Source: a virus
Length of the DNA: 64,000 bases
Reading direction: 5' to 3' (one strand)
IMG/VR virus record: IMGVR_UViG_3300008116_000020
Location: 1 to 64,000 of that record
Shown here piece after piece: positions 56,555 through 64,000 of this stretch (positions are counted from its first letter, which is position 1; every line of letters begins with the position of its first letter). Made by a program: the position numbers and the translations under genes. Below the pieces are notes generated by a model. It saw only the letters and a program-made list of their open reading frames with translations, did no database searches and was not told the DNA's origin.

Positions 56555-56748
56555 TGAGTTATCAAATTGATAGTGATGGATTTGTAATATACAAAGGTGT
56601 TAAGTTGAGTTTAACGGTTGAACAGTTAAGTGATACTCGAATAATAACTGGTATATCAAGTGAAAAGTTGATTGAATATCAATACAAAAGAGAGATTGTT
56701 GAGATAAGAGATAAGAAGATAGATGAAATAATAAAACCACTCGATTGA
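56554..56748 (+). CDS. Small protein with RD-KI-II tail
   Basis: 64 aa. YQIDSDGFVIYKGVKLSLTV beta strands then the helix REIVEIRDKKIDEIIKPLD, so here the tail makes up the last quarter of the protein. Followed by a terminator. Confidence 0.75.
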   Translation: MSYQIDSDGFVIYKGVKLSLTVEQLSDTRIITGISSEKLIEYQYKREIVEIRDKKIDEIIKPLD

Positions 56749-56760
56749 GTGGTTTTATTT
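56731..56760 (+). terminator. Intrinsic terminator
   Basis: AAAACCACTC-GATT-GAGTGGTTTT hairpin overlapping the 3' end of the previous gene; usable in both directions. Confidence 0.85.
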
Positions 56761-56771
56761 TAAGTTTAAAA

Positions 56772-58178
56772 TTAAATCCTCCTAATTCCAGGCACAAACC
56801 CATATTTAAAGTTTTTCTTTGCCCATTCATAATCATCTTTATTCAATGGATTATCATCGTTGCAACTTCCAGCCCAATAATAACCTTTTACTTCTTTAGG
56901 ACCTTCTTTTAATGATTTTATCCTATTTCTATCACAATTAAAATTACCTCCTATTGATCTTGGTGATCCTTCTAAAGAAGTTAATATATTAAATGAACAA
57001 TCAAAACTACCACTAACTTTTCCAAATTTAAGAGGAATTTTTTTCAAACCATTATTACTAATATTTACCGTTCCATCAACATCAACTGTTCCATCTGAGT
57101 TAATTTTATAATTCTTAATACCGAGTTCTGAACAAATTCCATCAATACCAAGATCTTTTTCATCTAAATCAACAACATATTTATCTTCCTGATCATTATA
57201 AACTCTATTATTTAGACAGAAAGTTCCAATTGACTTATTAAAATATTCATTTAATATATTATCAACCGTTTTTTTAAATTCACTTCTATTAACACCATAC
57301 ATATGTTTACTCGTATATAAATTAGTTATATCACGATCTAAACCATCCTCGATGTATAATCCCTCTTCTTCATATTTTCTCTCCATTTCAGGACTTATTT
57401 CTTTATGAGTAGCTACAACTTTACCTGATCTATCTTTAACAGTATAAAGAGTAGGATGGTATGGTTTTATATTCAAAACACCCAATGGGTTATTAATGTT
57501 TTTATCATTTTTATTTATCAAATAAGATATTAGTGATCCTTCTTGAACTTCTTTAATTAAATACTTGACATTAACACCATCACTTTTATATTTCATTATC
57601 TTATCGTTAATTTCTCTTATTTTCTTATCATCATTAGATTTCTTAGCACTTTCTAATTCATCCATTAATTTAGTTAAACGATTAGATTTATCTGTTCCAA
57701 TTGTCATACAATTTGTCCAATTTCTATCTGTATCGGATCCAGTAATATCATATGGGTGTCTTGATATAACAACTAAAAGATCTTCTTTTGAAGTAGATGT
57801 TAAGGCTTTTCTTTTCTCATCCTCGACAAACTTTTTATTTAAATCTTCATTTTTAAATCTAGTTAACAACTTACCAATTGTGGTTTCGTTTTTAGAATTA
57901 TTAAACTTAGCACTTCCTTTAACATAATCAACAATCTGACAATCATTTTCTTTTAGAAATTTATCAATCTCTTCATGAATTTTTGAGACATATCCTTTTA
58001 TTTCCTCTTTAACTAAAGGTATATAAATACGATAGTAATTTTTATCATGCTCATACTTATCACCAAGTTTCTTAAAAATATCTAAATATCTTTCCCTATC
58101 AAATTCTTTAACATATTCCCTAAATTGACTAGGTTTTAAAGCTTCGTTAAAATTTTTAAAACTATTTAAATGTTTCAT
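56772..58178 (-). CDS. N-tagged protein with LRR-like C-terminal repeats
   Basis: 468 aa. Tag MKHLNSFKNFNE/ALKPSQFR, similar to the LNPSTYR group. Centre has a conserved SRHPYDITGSDTDRNWTNCM block, a motif I recall from other phage proteins of unknown role. C-terminus repeats units such as GSFDCSFNILTSLEGSP and GNFNCDRNRIKSLKEGP, a phage LRR-like solenoid. Function unknown. Confidence 0.82.
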   Translation of the reverse strand: MKHLNSFKNFNEALKPSQFREYVKEFDRERYLDIFKKLGDKYEHDKNYYRIYIPLVKEEIKGYVSKIHEEIDKFLKENDCQIVDYVKGSAKFNNSKNETTIGKLLTRFKNEDLNKKFVEDEKRKALTSTSKEDLLVVISRHPYDITGSDTDRNWTNCMTIGTDKSNRLTKLMDELESAKKSNDDKKIREINDKIMKYKSDGVNVKYLIKEVQEGSLISYLINKNDKNINNPLGVLNIKPYHPTLYTVKDRSGKVVATHKEISPEMERKYEEEGLYIEDGLDRDITNLYTSKHMYGVNRSEFKKTVDNILNEYFNKSIGTFCLNNRVYNDQEDKYVVDLDEKDLGIDGICSELGIKNYKINSDGTVDVDGTVNISNNGLKKIPLKFGKVSGSFDCSFNILTSLEGSPRSIGGNFNCDRNRIKSLKEGPKEVKGYYWAGSCNDDNPLNKDDYEWAKKNFKYGFVPGIRRI

Positions 58179-58214
58179 ATTTTTATTTTTTTTTTATATT
58201 TTTATTTTTTTATA

Positions 58215-59057
58215 TTATAAACTAATTATAACTTTTTCACCTTCAGCTACTATATTTTCACTTGGTATATAATCTAAATGATCTCTTAAAAGATCAACAA
58301 ATCTATCTAAGAATTCTTTAGATGCATCTTTTATATTTATTGAAATTCCAGATGTGTAAAGTTTATTATCTAATTCCAAACTTCCAAATAATTTAACTGA
58401 ATTAAATAAAAGAAATGTATTATAACTAAAAGAATATCCTTCATCTTCAATAAGATATGATATTGTGTTAATATCTTTTAATAAATCTTTAATTTCTTCA
58501 TTATTTTTTTTGATATCCTCTTCACTTTTACCATCATTTATGTATTCTGATAATGAGAATAATTTATTTAAAAATTTACATTCTTTTTCATAATCATCTT
58601 TATCGATAACTTTCCATATATCCGAATTAGTTTCTACATATCCATTTGATTTCAAAAATCCATGTATAAAAGTCTTAATTTCATTATCATAACCTTTGAA
58701 TTTATTACAATTAACATCTCGACCCATCTGTATGTCACTTCTAGTTGTGATTTTTCTCCTAATTTTACTTCTAAGTGTGTTTCTATCAAGTCCTCTGTTA
58801 TTTATCTCATTCAAAAGTTGATCCATAAGTTCACTCAACTGATTGAATGATGCTAATATTATTTTTGTGTATTGTTCATTAGTAAGATTTCTTCCTATAT
58901 ACTTACACTCATGTGTTATATCACTTACTCTAGGATCCCCAATGGTCCAGTATTTATTGCTCTCACCTGCGTAATTAGCGCTAGTCAATTGAACTAAGAA
59001 CTTATCGCTTATTACTGTTAAATCAGTTGCCTCATTAAAATTTTTTAAATATTTCAT
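58215..59057 (-). CDS. N-tagged protein, related to 39442-39864
   Basis: 280 aa, tag MKYLKNFNE/ATD. C-terminal 90 residues are paralogous to the 39442 protein (ISYLIEDEGYS, DHLDYIPSE). N-terminal part has QLTSANYAGESNKYWTIGDP. Function unknown. Confidence 0.8.
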   Translation of the reverse strand: MKYLKNFNEATDLTVISDKFLVQLTSANYAGESNKYWTIGDPRVSDITHECKYIGRNLTNEQYTKIILASFNQLSELMDQLLNEINNRGLDRNTLRSKIRRKITTRSDIQMGRDVNCNKFKGYDNEIKTFIHGFLKSNGYVETNSDIWKVIDKDDYEKECKFLNKLFSLSEYINDGKSEEDIKKNNEEIKDLLKDINTISYLIEDEGYSFSYNTFLLFNSVKLFGSLELDNKLYTSGISINIKDASKEFLDRFVDLLRDHLDYIPSENIVAEGEKVIISL

Positions 59058-59067
59058 ATTTTACTCT

Positions 59068-60030
59068 TTATTTCTTATAAAATTCTTCTATTTTATCAAC
59101 TCTTATTAATAATACATTAGAGTCAGTCCAAATTTCATGTCCTGGAGTTGGTTCTTTTAAATCATAAATTTTTTCATCATCATTATATGTATTCCCTCTA
59201 TATTCATATGATGGTAAATTTCCAAATGATTTTTTATATTCTAAATAACTCATTTTCTTAATACCCATAGATTCTGGTGAGAATAAAGTATTTAGAACAT
59301 CAATAGTTAAAGGTTTTTTTGGATTTTCCGAGAAAACCCAACTATCACCGGATGTATCAACTTTACTACAAAATTCTAAAACATCTTCCCAATCTTCAAT
59401 GGAATCAGCAGCTCGATTGGTCGATGACCTCATCCATGATTCGAAATCAATAGGATCATCCGGATACATTAATTCATCTTTTGATTTTGGAATCCTTATA
59501 ATATTCAGTTTTGATATATTATTAATATCAATATTTTGATTTATTTTATTACCTATCAAAACATTTAATAATTTTGAAAACTCATGAGTCAACTCGACAT
59601 TGTGCATATCAAAATTAGGAACTATTCCCCAATTAGATCCATTAAAAGGGATAACCCTATATAAGTTATTTCTATATTCCATAAAAGTTCTCATTGAAGT
59701 TGAGCATATTAATTGTCTTTTTGGATAAGAACTCCAAGAGTTTAAATGATTTATAAGAGGAGTGTGTAGATAATTTTTACCAGAAACTCCTTGCATACTT
59801 TTTCTATAAGTAACACCATCATGTTTATATGAATTCCTAGGACTCCAATATGATGAATTTACATAAAGATATGAATCATTAGATGAAATTGATCTGTATA
59901 TGGGTCTATCTTCCCATTTAAAATCAGAACATTTTTCTTTTAAAATTCTTTCGAATTCTTCTTTAGTTAAACTTTTATTTTCATTTAAATTGAAATTTTC
60001 ATAAAGTTTCAAATATTTTAAATATCTCAT
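59068..60030 (-). CDS. N-tagged protein with possible ADP-ribosyltransferase fold
   Basis: 320 aa. Tag MRYLKYLKLYENFNLNE/NK. IYRSISSND gives a candidate first-strand Arg, PKRQLICSTSMRTFMEY an STS motif, and late GHEIWTDSNVLLIRV a possible Glu region: the R-STS-E order of ADP-ribosyltransferases. T4 Alt is a virion-packaged enzyme of this kind. The fold match is by eye and tentative; structure prediction would decide. Confidence 0.5.
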   Translation of the reverse strand: MRYLKYLKLYENFNLNENKSLTKEEFERILKEKCSDFKWEDRPIYRSISSNDSYLYVNSSYWSPRNSYKHDGVTYRKSMQGVSGKNYLHTPLINHLNSWSSYPKRQLICSTSMRTFMEYRNNLYRVIPFNGSNWGIVPNFDMHNVELTHEFSKLLNVLIGNKINQNIDINNISKLNIIRIPKSKDELMYPDDPIDFESWMRSSTNRAADSIEDWEDVLEFCSKVDTSGDSWVFSENPKKPLTIDVLNTLFSPESMGIKKMSYLEYKKSFGNLPSYEYRGNTYNDDEKIYDLKEPTPGHEIWTDSNVLLIRVDKIEEFYKK

Positions 60031-60061
60031 ATTAAAATTTTATTTTTATATATATTTTTTT

Positions 60062-60418
60062 TCATTTATAAAATGAATAACTTGCTGAAGTTATTTTTTC
60101 TTCACCTTCATCCGTATCAGTACCAATCTCAAAATATGATAATTGGTATCCGTTAGATTTCATATGACCAATTACTGATTTCATATGATAGTAAACCTTC
60201 TCTAAGTCTTTAAAATCATTAATAGGTATAATGATTTGAAAATCATTTTTATCAAAATCGTCTATCTCATTATTATCAATAATATCTTGCATTGTTATTT
60301 CATCACCATCACCATGTAAATATATATCATAATGATCCATTAGATCTTGTAAATAATCAACTAAATCAATTAGCTGAAACTCTTCTGAACTTTCGTTAAA
60401 TTTTTTTAAATGTTTCAT
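60062..60418 (-). CDS. N-tagged small acidic protein
   Basis: 118 aa. MKHLKKFNE/SSEEFQLID. Acidic helical middle (IIDNNEIDDFDKNDFQ). Unassigned. ATGA overlap with the next tagged gene. Confidence 0.8.
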   Translation of the reverse strand: MKHLKKFNESSEEFQLIDLVDYLQDLMDHYDIYLHGDGDEITMQDIIDNNEIDDFDKNDFQIIIPINDFKDLEKVYYHMKSVIGHMKSNGYQLSYFEIGTDTDEGEEKITSASYSFYK

Positions 60419-60810
60419 AATTTATTTAATTTTATATTTATTTCCAAACTCGGTGATTTTGTTAATGTCTTTTTTATTTCATATTCTGGGTATTCATCTA
60501 ATAATCTATTAATACTACTATCAACTCTTTGTGATATTTTTAACCAATTTTCAAAAAACTCAGTTATCTCAGTATCATTACTATTATATTGACTTGGGTT
60601 ATAATACCATTGATTAAATGGTTTGTCTATATCAAAACCAATTGAACTTTTCAACCAAGTTGATATAACTAATCGATAATTAACACTCTTTTTATATGAA
60701 TATTCACATCTGAAATTATCATCTTCTATTACTTCTCTGAAACAACTTTCGATATACTCAATATCCAATTCGTTTTCACTACTTTCATTAAATTTCTTTA
60801 AATATTTCAT
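60415..60810 (-). CDS. N-tagged protein, paralogue of 3979-4434
   Basis: 131 aa. MKYLKKFNE/SSENELDIEYIESC; shares ELDIEYI and a DEYPEY region with the 3979 protein although they lie 56 kb apart. Late-promoter-like ATTAATATATA at 60816-60826. Confidence 0.8.
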   Translation of the reverse strand: MKYLKKFNESSENELDIEYIESCFREVIEDDNFRCEYSYKKSVNYRLVISTWLKSSIGFDIDKPFNQWYYNPSQYNSNDTEITEFFENWLKISQRVDSSINRLLDEYPEYEIKKTLTKSPSLEINIKLNKL

Positions 60811-60815
60811 AATTC

Positions 60816-60826
60816 TATATATTAAT
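60816..60826 (-). promoter_or_regulatory. Late-promoter-like element variant
   Basis: ATTAATATATA on the minus strand, 5 nt before the ATG at 60810. Confidence 0.55.
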
Positions 60827-60850
60827 TCTCACTATTCAAAATTAATTTCC

Positions 60851-60858
60851 TATATTTG
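60851..60858 (+). promoter_or_regulatory. -7 element TATATTTG
   Basis: TATATTTG 13 nt before the ATG at 60872. Confidence 0.6.
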
Positions 60859-60871
60859 TAAAAAGTATTTT

Positions 60872-61279
60872 ATGTTAAGAGAAGATAATTCAGGATTTGT
60901 AATATTTCCAACAAGAACCTCCACGAGGTTTAAAAGATTAGAAGCAGGTAAAACACTTGTTTATTTCGTTGCATTTGATATTGAAGATATTAATAGAGGT
61001 AAATACTGCCTTTCAAATCTTAACTTAGAATTACCTGGTGAATTCGTCGCAGACGATATTTCAAAAAATAATATTTATTTTGATAAAGACGGTTTGTCAA
61101 TTCAATTAACTACTTCTATTTGTGTTGGGTGGTCAAATTATTCTTATGAAGATAATGATGGATCTGATTGGGTTGCTACTTTTGATAAGTTAAGTAATGA
61201 GGGTAAGAAACTTTATTACTCTTTAAGAAAGTTACACAATAACAAAGAAATAAGAATTTTAACATTTAATAATTACTAA
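60872..61279 (+). CDS. Hypothetical protein
   Basis: 135 aa. N-terminus MLREDNSGFVIFPTRTSTRF, beta-rich, with DNDGSDWVATFDKLSNEGKK. Not recognised. First of a plus-strand group with host-type promoters. Confidence 0.74.
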   Translation: MLREDNSGFVIFPTRTSTRFKRLEAGKTLVYFVAFDIEDINRGKYCLSNLNLELPGEFVADDISKNNIYFDKDGLSIQLTTSICVGWSNYSYEDNDGSDWVATFDKLSNEGKKLYYSLRKLHNNKEIRILTFNNY

Positions 61280-61282
61280 AAA

Positions 61283-61314
61283 TTTGGTGATTTAGAATAA
61301 ACTTATTATATTTG
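61283..61314 (+). promoter_or_regulatory. Bacteroidota-type promoter (TTTG-N20-TATATTTG)
   Basis: -33 TTTG 61283-61286, -7 TATATTTG 61307-61314, exact 20-nt spacer, 24 nt before the ATG at 61339. Confidence 0.82.
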
Positions 61315-61338
61315 TTAAACAAATAAAAAATAGAAACA

Positions 61339-61512
61339 ATGGGAGACGCAATTTTAAACACTATAACATATATGATATTAATTATCTTTATGATTGGTTT
61401 TGGAGTTATTATAACTATTGGTCTTTATAAGTTTATTAATGAAGATTTATTGGGTAACAAACCAAAGAAAGATTTTAAAGTTACTAAACCTAACAGAAGT
61501 ATAAGAAAATAA
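61339..61512 (+). CDS. Small single-span membrane protein
   Basis: 57 aa, found by reading the gap. One hydrophobic helix (ITYMILIIFMIGFGVIITIG) and a basic C-terminal tail (NKPKKDFKVTKPNRSIRK), so N-out/C-in by the positive-inside rule. Strong promoter upstream. Size and shape recall phage holin-like or host-takeover membrane proteins, without proof. Confidence 0.68.
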   Translation: MGDAILNTITYMILIIFMIGFGVIITIGLYKFINEDLLGNKPKKDFKVTKPNRSIRK

Positions 61513-61533
61513 AAATTTAAATTTATATAAATT

Positions 61534-63102
61534 ATGTCACAAAAAATTTACATTTCTCCTGAGTTAAAAGAAGTTTTACTTGAAATTCAAGATTCAGTTG
61601 TTGCTAAACTTTTATTACAAGATGATCACTCTGATGAAGAATTGGCTACTGATTATGTAAACTTTATTTCTATTTCAAAGAAAGATGTAACTAAGATCTC
61701 TTATTTACCAAAAGAAAGATCTGAGGGTTTAACATTAGATGAATGTTGGGCTACAACAAAACGAGTTATGGCTAAACCAGGTGGTTTTGTTTCTAAAGTG
61801 TTTGTTGGTATTTCTGAAAAAGAAGTTGAGAAATTCTCAACACTTTTTAGAAGTGAGGTAACTAAACCTAAATTGAACTTTAAAGTTGTTAGTGGTGATG
61901 ATATCAAAAAATACTACCATTATTCAACTTACTGTGAGAAAAATGGTGGATCATTACACGCTTCTTGTATGAAGTATGATGGTTGTCAAAGATATTTAGA
62001 TATCTATTCAAGAAATCCAGAGATTTGTAAAATGGTTGTTCTTTATGACAACGATGATACAAGACGAATTGTTGGTAGAGCACTTCTTTGGGAGTTAGAT
62101 GGTTATAAAATCATGGATCGTATTTATACAATTAGTGATGAAACTTACCAATTCTATTTTAAACAATGGGCTACTAAAAATGATTACTTGTTTAAATCAG
62201 AACAAAACTGGTTTAATACCAAAAAGTTCGAGAATTTAAATGGTGTTAAGGTTAACTTAGACTTAACTGTTAAGTTACCAGGAGTTAATAACTTAGATTA
62301 TACTCCATATATGGATACCTTTAAGTTTTTAGATTATGATGGTAACCTACATAACGCTCAACCTAAAGGTAGAGACTACTATACTTTAACTACAACAGAT
62401 GGTAGAAAACACGGTTATGATTACCTTGTAACTGATGTCTTAGATGATGTTTTGAGATATAGACACGACGCTTGTTACCTAAGATATTTAGAGGCTTGGA
62501 CTTCACCAAACAACTGTAAATATTCTAACATTTTAGATACTTATATCTTGGATAGAGATTGTGTTTATAATGATGAATTAAGAGACTATATCTTTAATGA
62601 TGAGCACAAATCTCATAACAATGATGAAAGAATTAACTCTCAGTTAGAATATATCAGAGAAGAAAAAAGACAACGTGAAGAACGTGATGCTCGAAGAAGA
62701 GAAGAAAGACGATTGAGAGATGAACGCGAGGCTCAAGAAAGAGCTGAACGTGAAGCCAGAAGACAACAAATGATGAGTGAAGCTCAAGGTGACCAAGTTG
62801 AAGATATTCGATTATCCGATATTTATCCAAATGATTACCTTGGATTTGGTTTCGGTGGTGGTGATAGACTTGGTATGTTCGACGCTTATCGTGTTGTTAT
62901 GGAAAGTATTGAGAGACTACCAGGTGACATAAACAGAGCTGAGTTTGCTCATACTGTTTTAGATAATTTCAATATGTTATCAAGAGATACTAGAACATTA
63001 GACGCATTAGAACACATTATGAACCGTTACATCAGAGGTGGTTATACTATCGAAAACAACCGAGACCGTTACGGTTATTACTACGATAGACCAAGATACT
63101 AA
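61534..63102 (+). CDS. Large conserved phage protein with charged helical arm
   Basis: 522 aa. Residues about 120-190 have GGSLHASCMKYDGCQRYLDI and RIVGRALLWELDG, a pairing I recall from proteins of other large phages. Residues about 370-420 are an Arg/Glu helix (EEKRQREERDARRREERRLR), then a Gly/Tyr-rich end. Codon use is richer in C/G and uniform, suggesting high expression. Function unknown. Confidence 0.78.
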   Translation: MSQKIYISPELKEVLLEIQDSVVAKLLLQDDHSDEELATDYVNFISISKKDVTKISYLPKERSEGLTLDECWATTKRVMAKPGGFVSKVFVGISEKEVEKFSTLFRSEVTKPKLNFKVVSGDDIKKYYHYSTYCEKNGGSLHASCMKYDGCQRYLDIYSRNPEICKMVVLYDNDDTRRIVGRALLWELDGYKIMDRIYTISDETYQFYFKQWATKNDYLFKSEQNWFNTKKFENLNGVKVNLDLTVKLPGVNNLDYTPYMDTFKFLDYDGNLHNAQPKGRDYYTLTTTDGRKHGYDYLVTDVLDDVLRYRHDACYLRYLEAWTSPNNCKYSNILDTYILDRDCVYNDELRDYIFNDEHKSHNNDERINSQLEYIREEKRQREERDARRREERRLRDEREAQERAEREARRQQMMSEAQGDQVEDIRLSDIYPNDYLGFGFGGGDRLGMFDAYRVVMESIERLPGDINRAEFAHTVLDNFNMLSRDTRTLDALEHIMNRYIRGGYTIENNRDRYGYYYDRPRY

Positions 63103-63125
63103 GATAGACCATACTAAACATTTAG

Positions 63126-63164
63126 ATCTCTCATTTATATAAATTAAATGAGAGATTTTTTTTT
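63126..63164 (+). terminator. Hairpin and T-run that contain the next start codon
   Basis: Perfect 12-bp stem (63126-63137 with 63145-63156), 7-nt loop, then eight or nine T. It has the form of an intrinsic terminator for the preceding gene. The ATG of the nuclease gene (63148) lies in its 3' arm and the T-run encodes its Phe-Phe. Confidence 0.75.
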
Positions 63165-63894
63165 ACAGAAATTAGAGTGCTTTAAAGATCCGGATTTTAT
63201 ATTTGACCCAGGTCTACACAAATATACCTATCATGGTGATGTATTTCAATCTGTTACACAATTCTTAGGTGAGTTTCACCTTCCATTTGACACCGAAGAG
63301 AAATCAAAAAAGAAAGCAGATGATACTGGTTTTGATCAAGAATGGATTAAAGCTGAGTGGAAAGAAACAAATAGGTATGCTAACGAAGTAGGAACTGCTA
63401 CTCACGAATGGATTGAGAATTATTACAATAAGATTTGGCAACCACTTCCAGAAAATCCAGACATTATACATCGTATAAATAAATTCAATAAGATTTTTTG
63501 TAAACAACTCCACAAACTTGATGAAGTTAAGTTTGAGATAAAAGTCTTTTCTAAAAAATGGAAAAAGGCTGGTACGATAGATGCTCTTTTCATGAAAGAT
63601 GGTAAGTTATACATACTTGATTGGAAGACGAATAAGAAATTTACGGATGATGATCATAAGGATGGTAAGTGGCAGAAGTTATTATGGCCCTTCCAGGACT
63701 TCTATAAAAATCATCATAATGAATATTCTATTCAGTTATCTATGTATGCTTGTATTTTGGAAGAGTGGGGTTTTGAGGTTGCTGGAGCTTACTTAGTTTA
63801 TATCAGTCCTGGTGAGGAAGAAGCGAGGTTGATTAAATGTAAAGACATGAGAAAATATATTAAACAATATTTTGATAGTGTTAATAAATATTAA
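63148..63894 (+). CDS. PD-(D/E)XK nuclease (RecB/Cas4-like)
   Basis: 248 aa. Motif order: TATHEWIENYY (motif I), then AGTIDALFMKDGKLYILDWKT, i.e. D-x-DWK for the D...(D/E)xK catalytic core, then YSIQLSMYA (motif QxxxY-like). Exonuclease or resolvase-type phage recombination nuclease. Its start codon is buried in a terminator-like hairpin. Confidence 0.88.
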   Translation: MRDFFLQKLECFKDPDFIFDPGLHKYTYHGDVFQSVTQFLGEFHLPFDTEEKSKKKADDTGFDQEWIKAEWKETNRYANEVGTATHEWIENYYNKIWQPLPENPDIIHRINKFNKIFCKQLHKLDEVKFEIKVFSKKWKKAGTIDALFMKDGKLYILDWKTNKKFTDDDHKDGKWQKLLWPFQDFYKNHHNEYSIQLSMYACILEEWGFEVAGAYLVYISPGEEEARLIKCKDMRKYIKQYFDSVNKY

Positions 63895-63946
63895 AAGATG
63901 GTCATCCAAATAATATTAGATTAATTAATGAAATTTTATTATCTTT

Positions 63947-64000
63947 ATGAAAATAAAAAATAATATGCAATCAGAAAAAACCATACAATTCTTAAAAAAA
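63947..64000 (+). CDS. Start of a gene cut by the window edge
   Basis: An open frame from ATG 63947 (another in-frame ATG at 63965) runs off the end with QSEKTIQFLKK. Too short to identify. Confidence 0.35.
   Translation, partial: MKIKNNMQSEKTIQFLKK

Noticed and set aside
1-64000. Genome-wide reassignment of TAG to an amino acid
   Set aside because: Many genes here end normally, including TAG-ending genes with a terminator or convergent gene right after, and TAG-TAA tandem stops occur. Only one plausible in-frame TAG was found.

Overview
The window looks like 64 kb of a large, AT-rich (estimated by eye at about 30% GC), tailed bacteriophage of the T4-like grade that infects a member of the Bacteroidota. 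Reasons: type II topoisomerase subunits resembling T4 gp39 and gp52, a T4 RNase H-type flap nuclease, dCMP deaminase, a NusG paralogue, a tRNA cluster with structured small RNAs, and many homing endonucleases. Host-type promoters fit the Bacteroidota consensus (TTTG, 20 nt, TAnnTTTG). Several auxiliary proteins (bifunctional nuclease with UVR tail, YwbE, YkuK-like, hotdog thioesterase) resemble cellular Bacteroidota proteins. No capsid, portal, terminase or tail gene was recognised, so this is an accessory and nucleic-acid-metabolism part of the genome. The exact phage was not identified.

Layout. 0-5 kb: GIY-YIG endonucleases, UV endonuclease, a family of KVGDE proteins and a secreted nuclease. 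5-10 kb (minus): thioesterase, dCMP deaminase, bifunctional nuclease, YkuK-like RNase H fold, MoxR ATPase. 9.9-13.2 kb: nine tRNA genes, two structured RNAs and hairpin repeats, with a CoaD-like enzyme between. 13-20 kb: two HNH endonucleases, a cluster of small paralogues, a HAD phosphatase. 20-26 kb: 2H phosphoesterase, a CCA-adding enzyme split by an endonuclease gene, and proteins with a shared N-terminal peptide. 26-36 kb: VWA/metallopeptidase partner of MoxR, amber-suppressor tRNA, many small proteins, flavodoxin-like reductase. 37-47 kb: rhomboid protease, nucleotidyltransferase, tagged paralogues, topoisomerase. 47-56 kb: possible membrane-active protein, patatin lipase, Hsp20, RNase H, NusG, adenine methylase. 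56-64 kb: tagged proteins including an LRR-like and a possible ADP-ribosyltransferase, then a PD-(D/E)XK nuclease.

The most striking signals are genome-wide. (1) About 20 otherwise unrelated proteins begin with a peptide of the form MKYLKKFNE/S or MKNIKTYE/G. It resembles the T4 internal-protein capsid-targeting peptide and may mark proteins packaged in the virion. (2) About 18 other proteins end in RDxKLxxLG(I/L) or RDxxIxxIL. The two sets do not overlap. (3) An element TTTAATATATA sits 4-5 nt before the ATG of most endonuclease genes and many N-tagged genes, and looks like a phage late promoter. Host-type TAnnTTTG promoters drive tRNA and metabolic genes. (4) Three tRNA genes have 8-nt anticodon loops, two of them with hairpin insertions in the D-loop. 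An amber-suppressor tRNA lies close to a gene with an in-frame TAG at codon 4. All functional statements are from reading the sequence; no database search was run.
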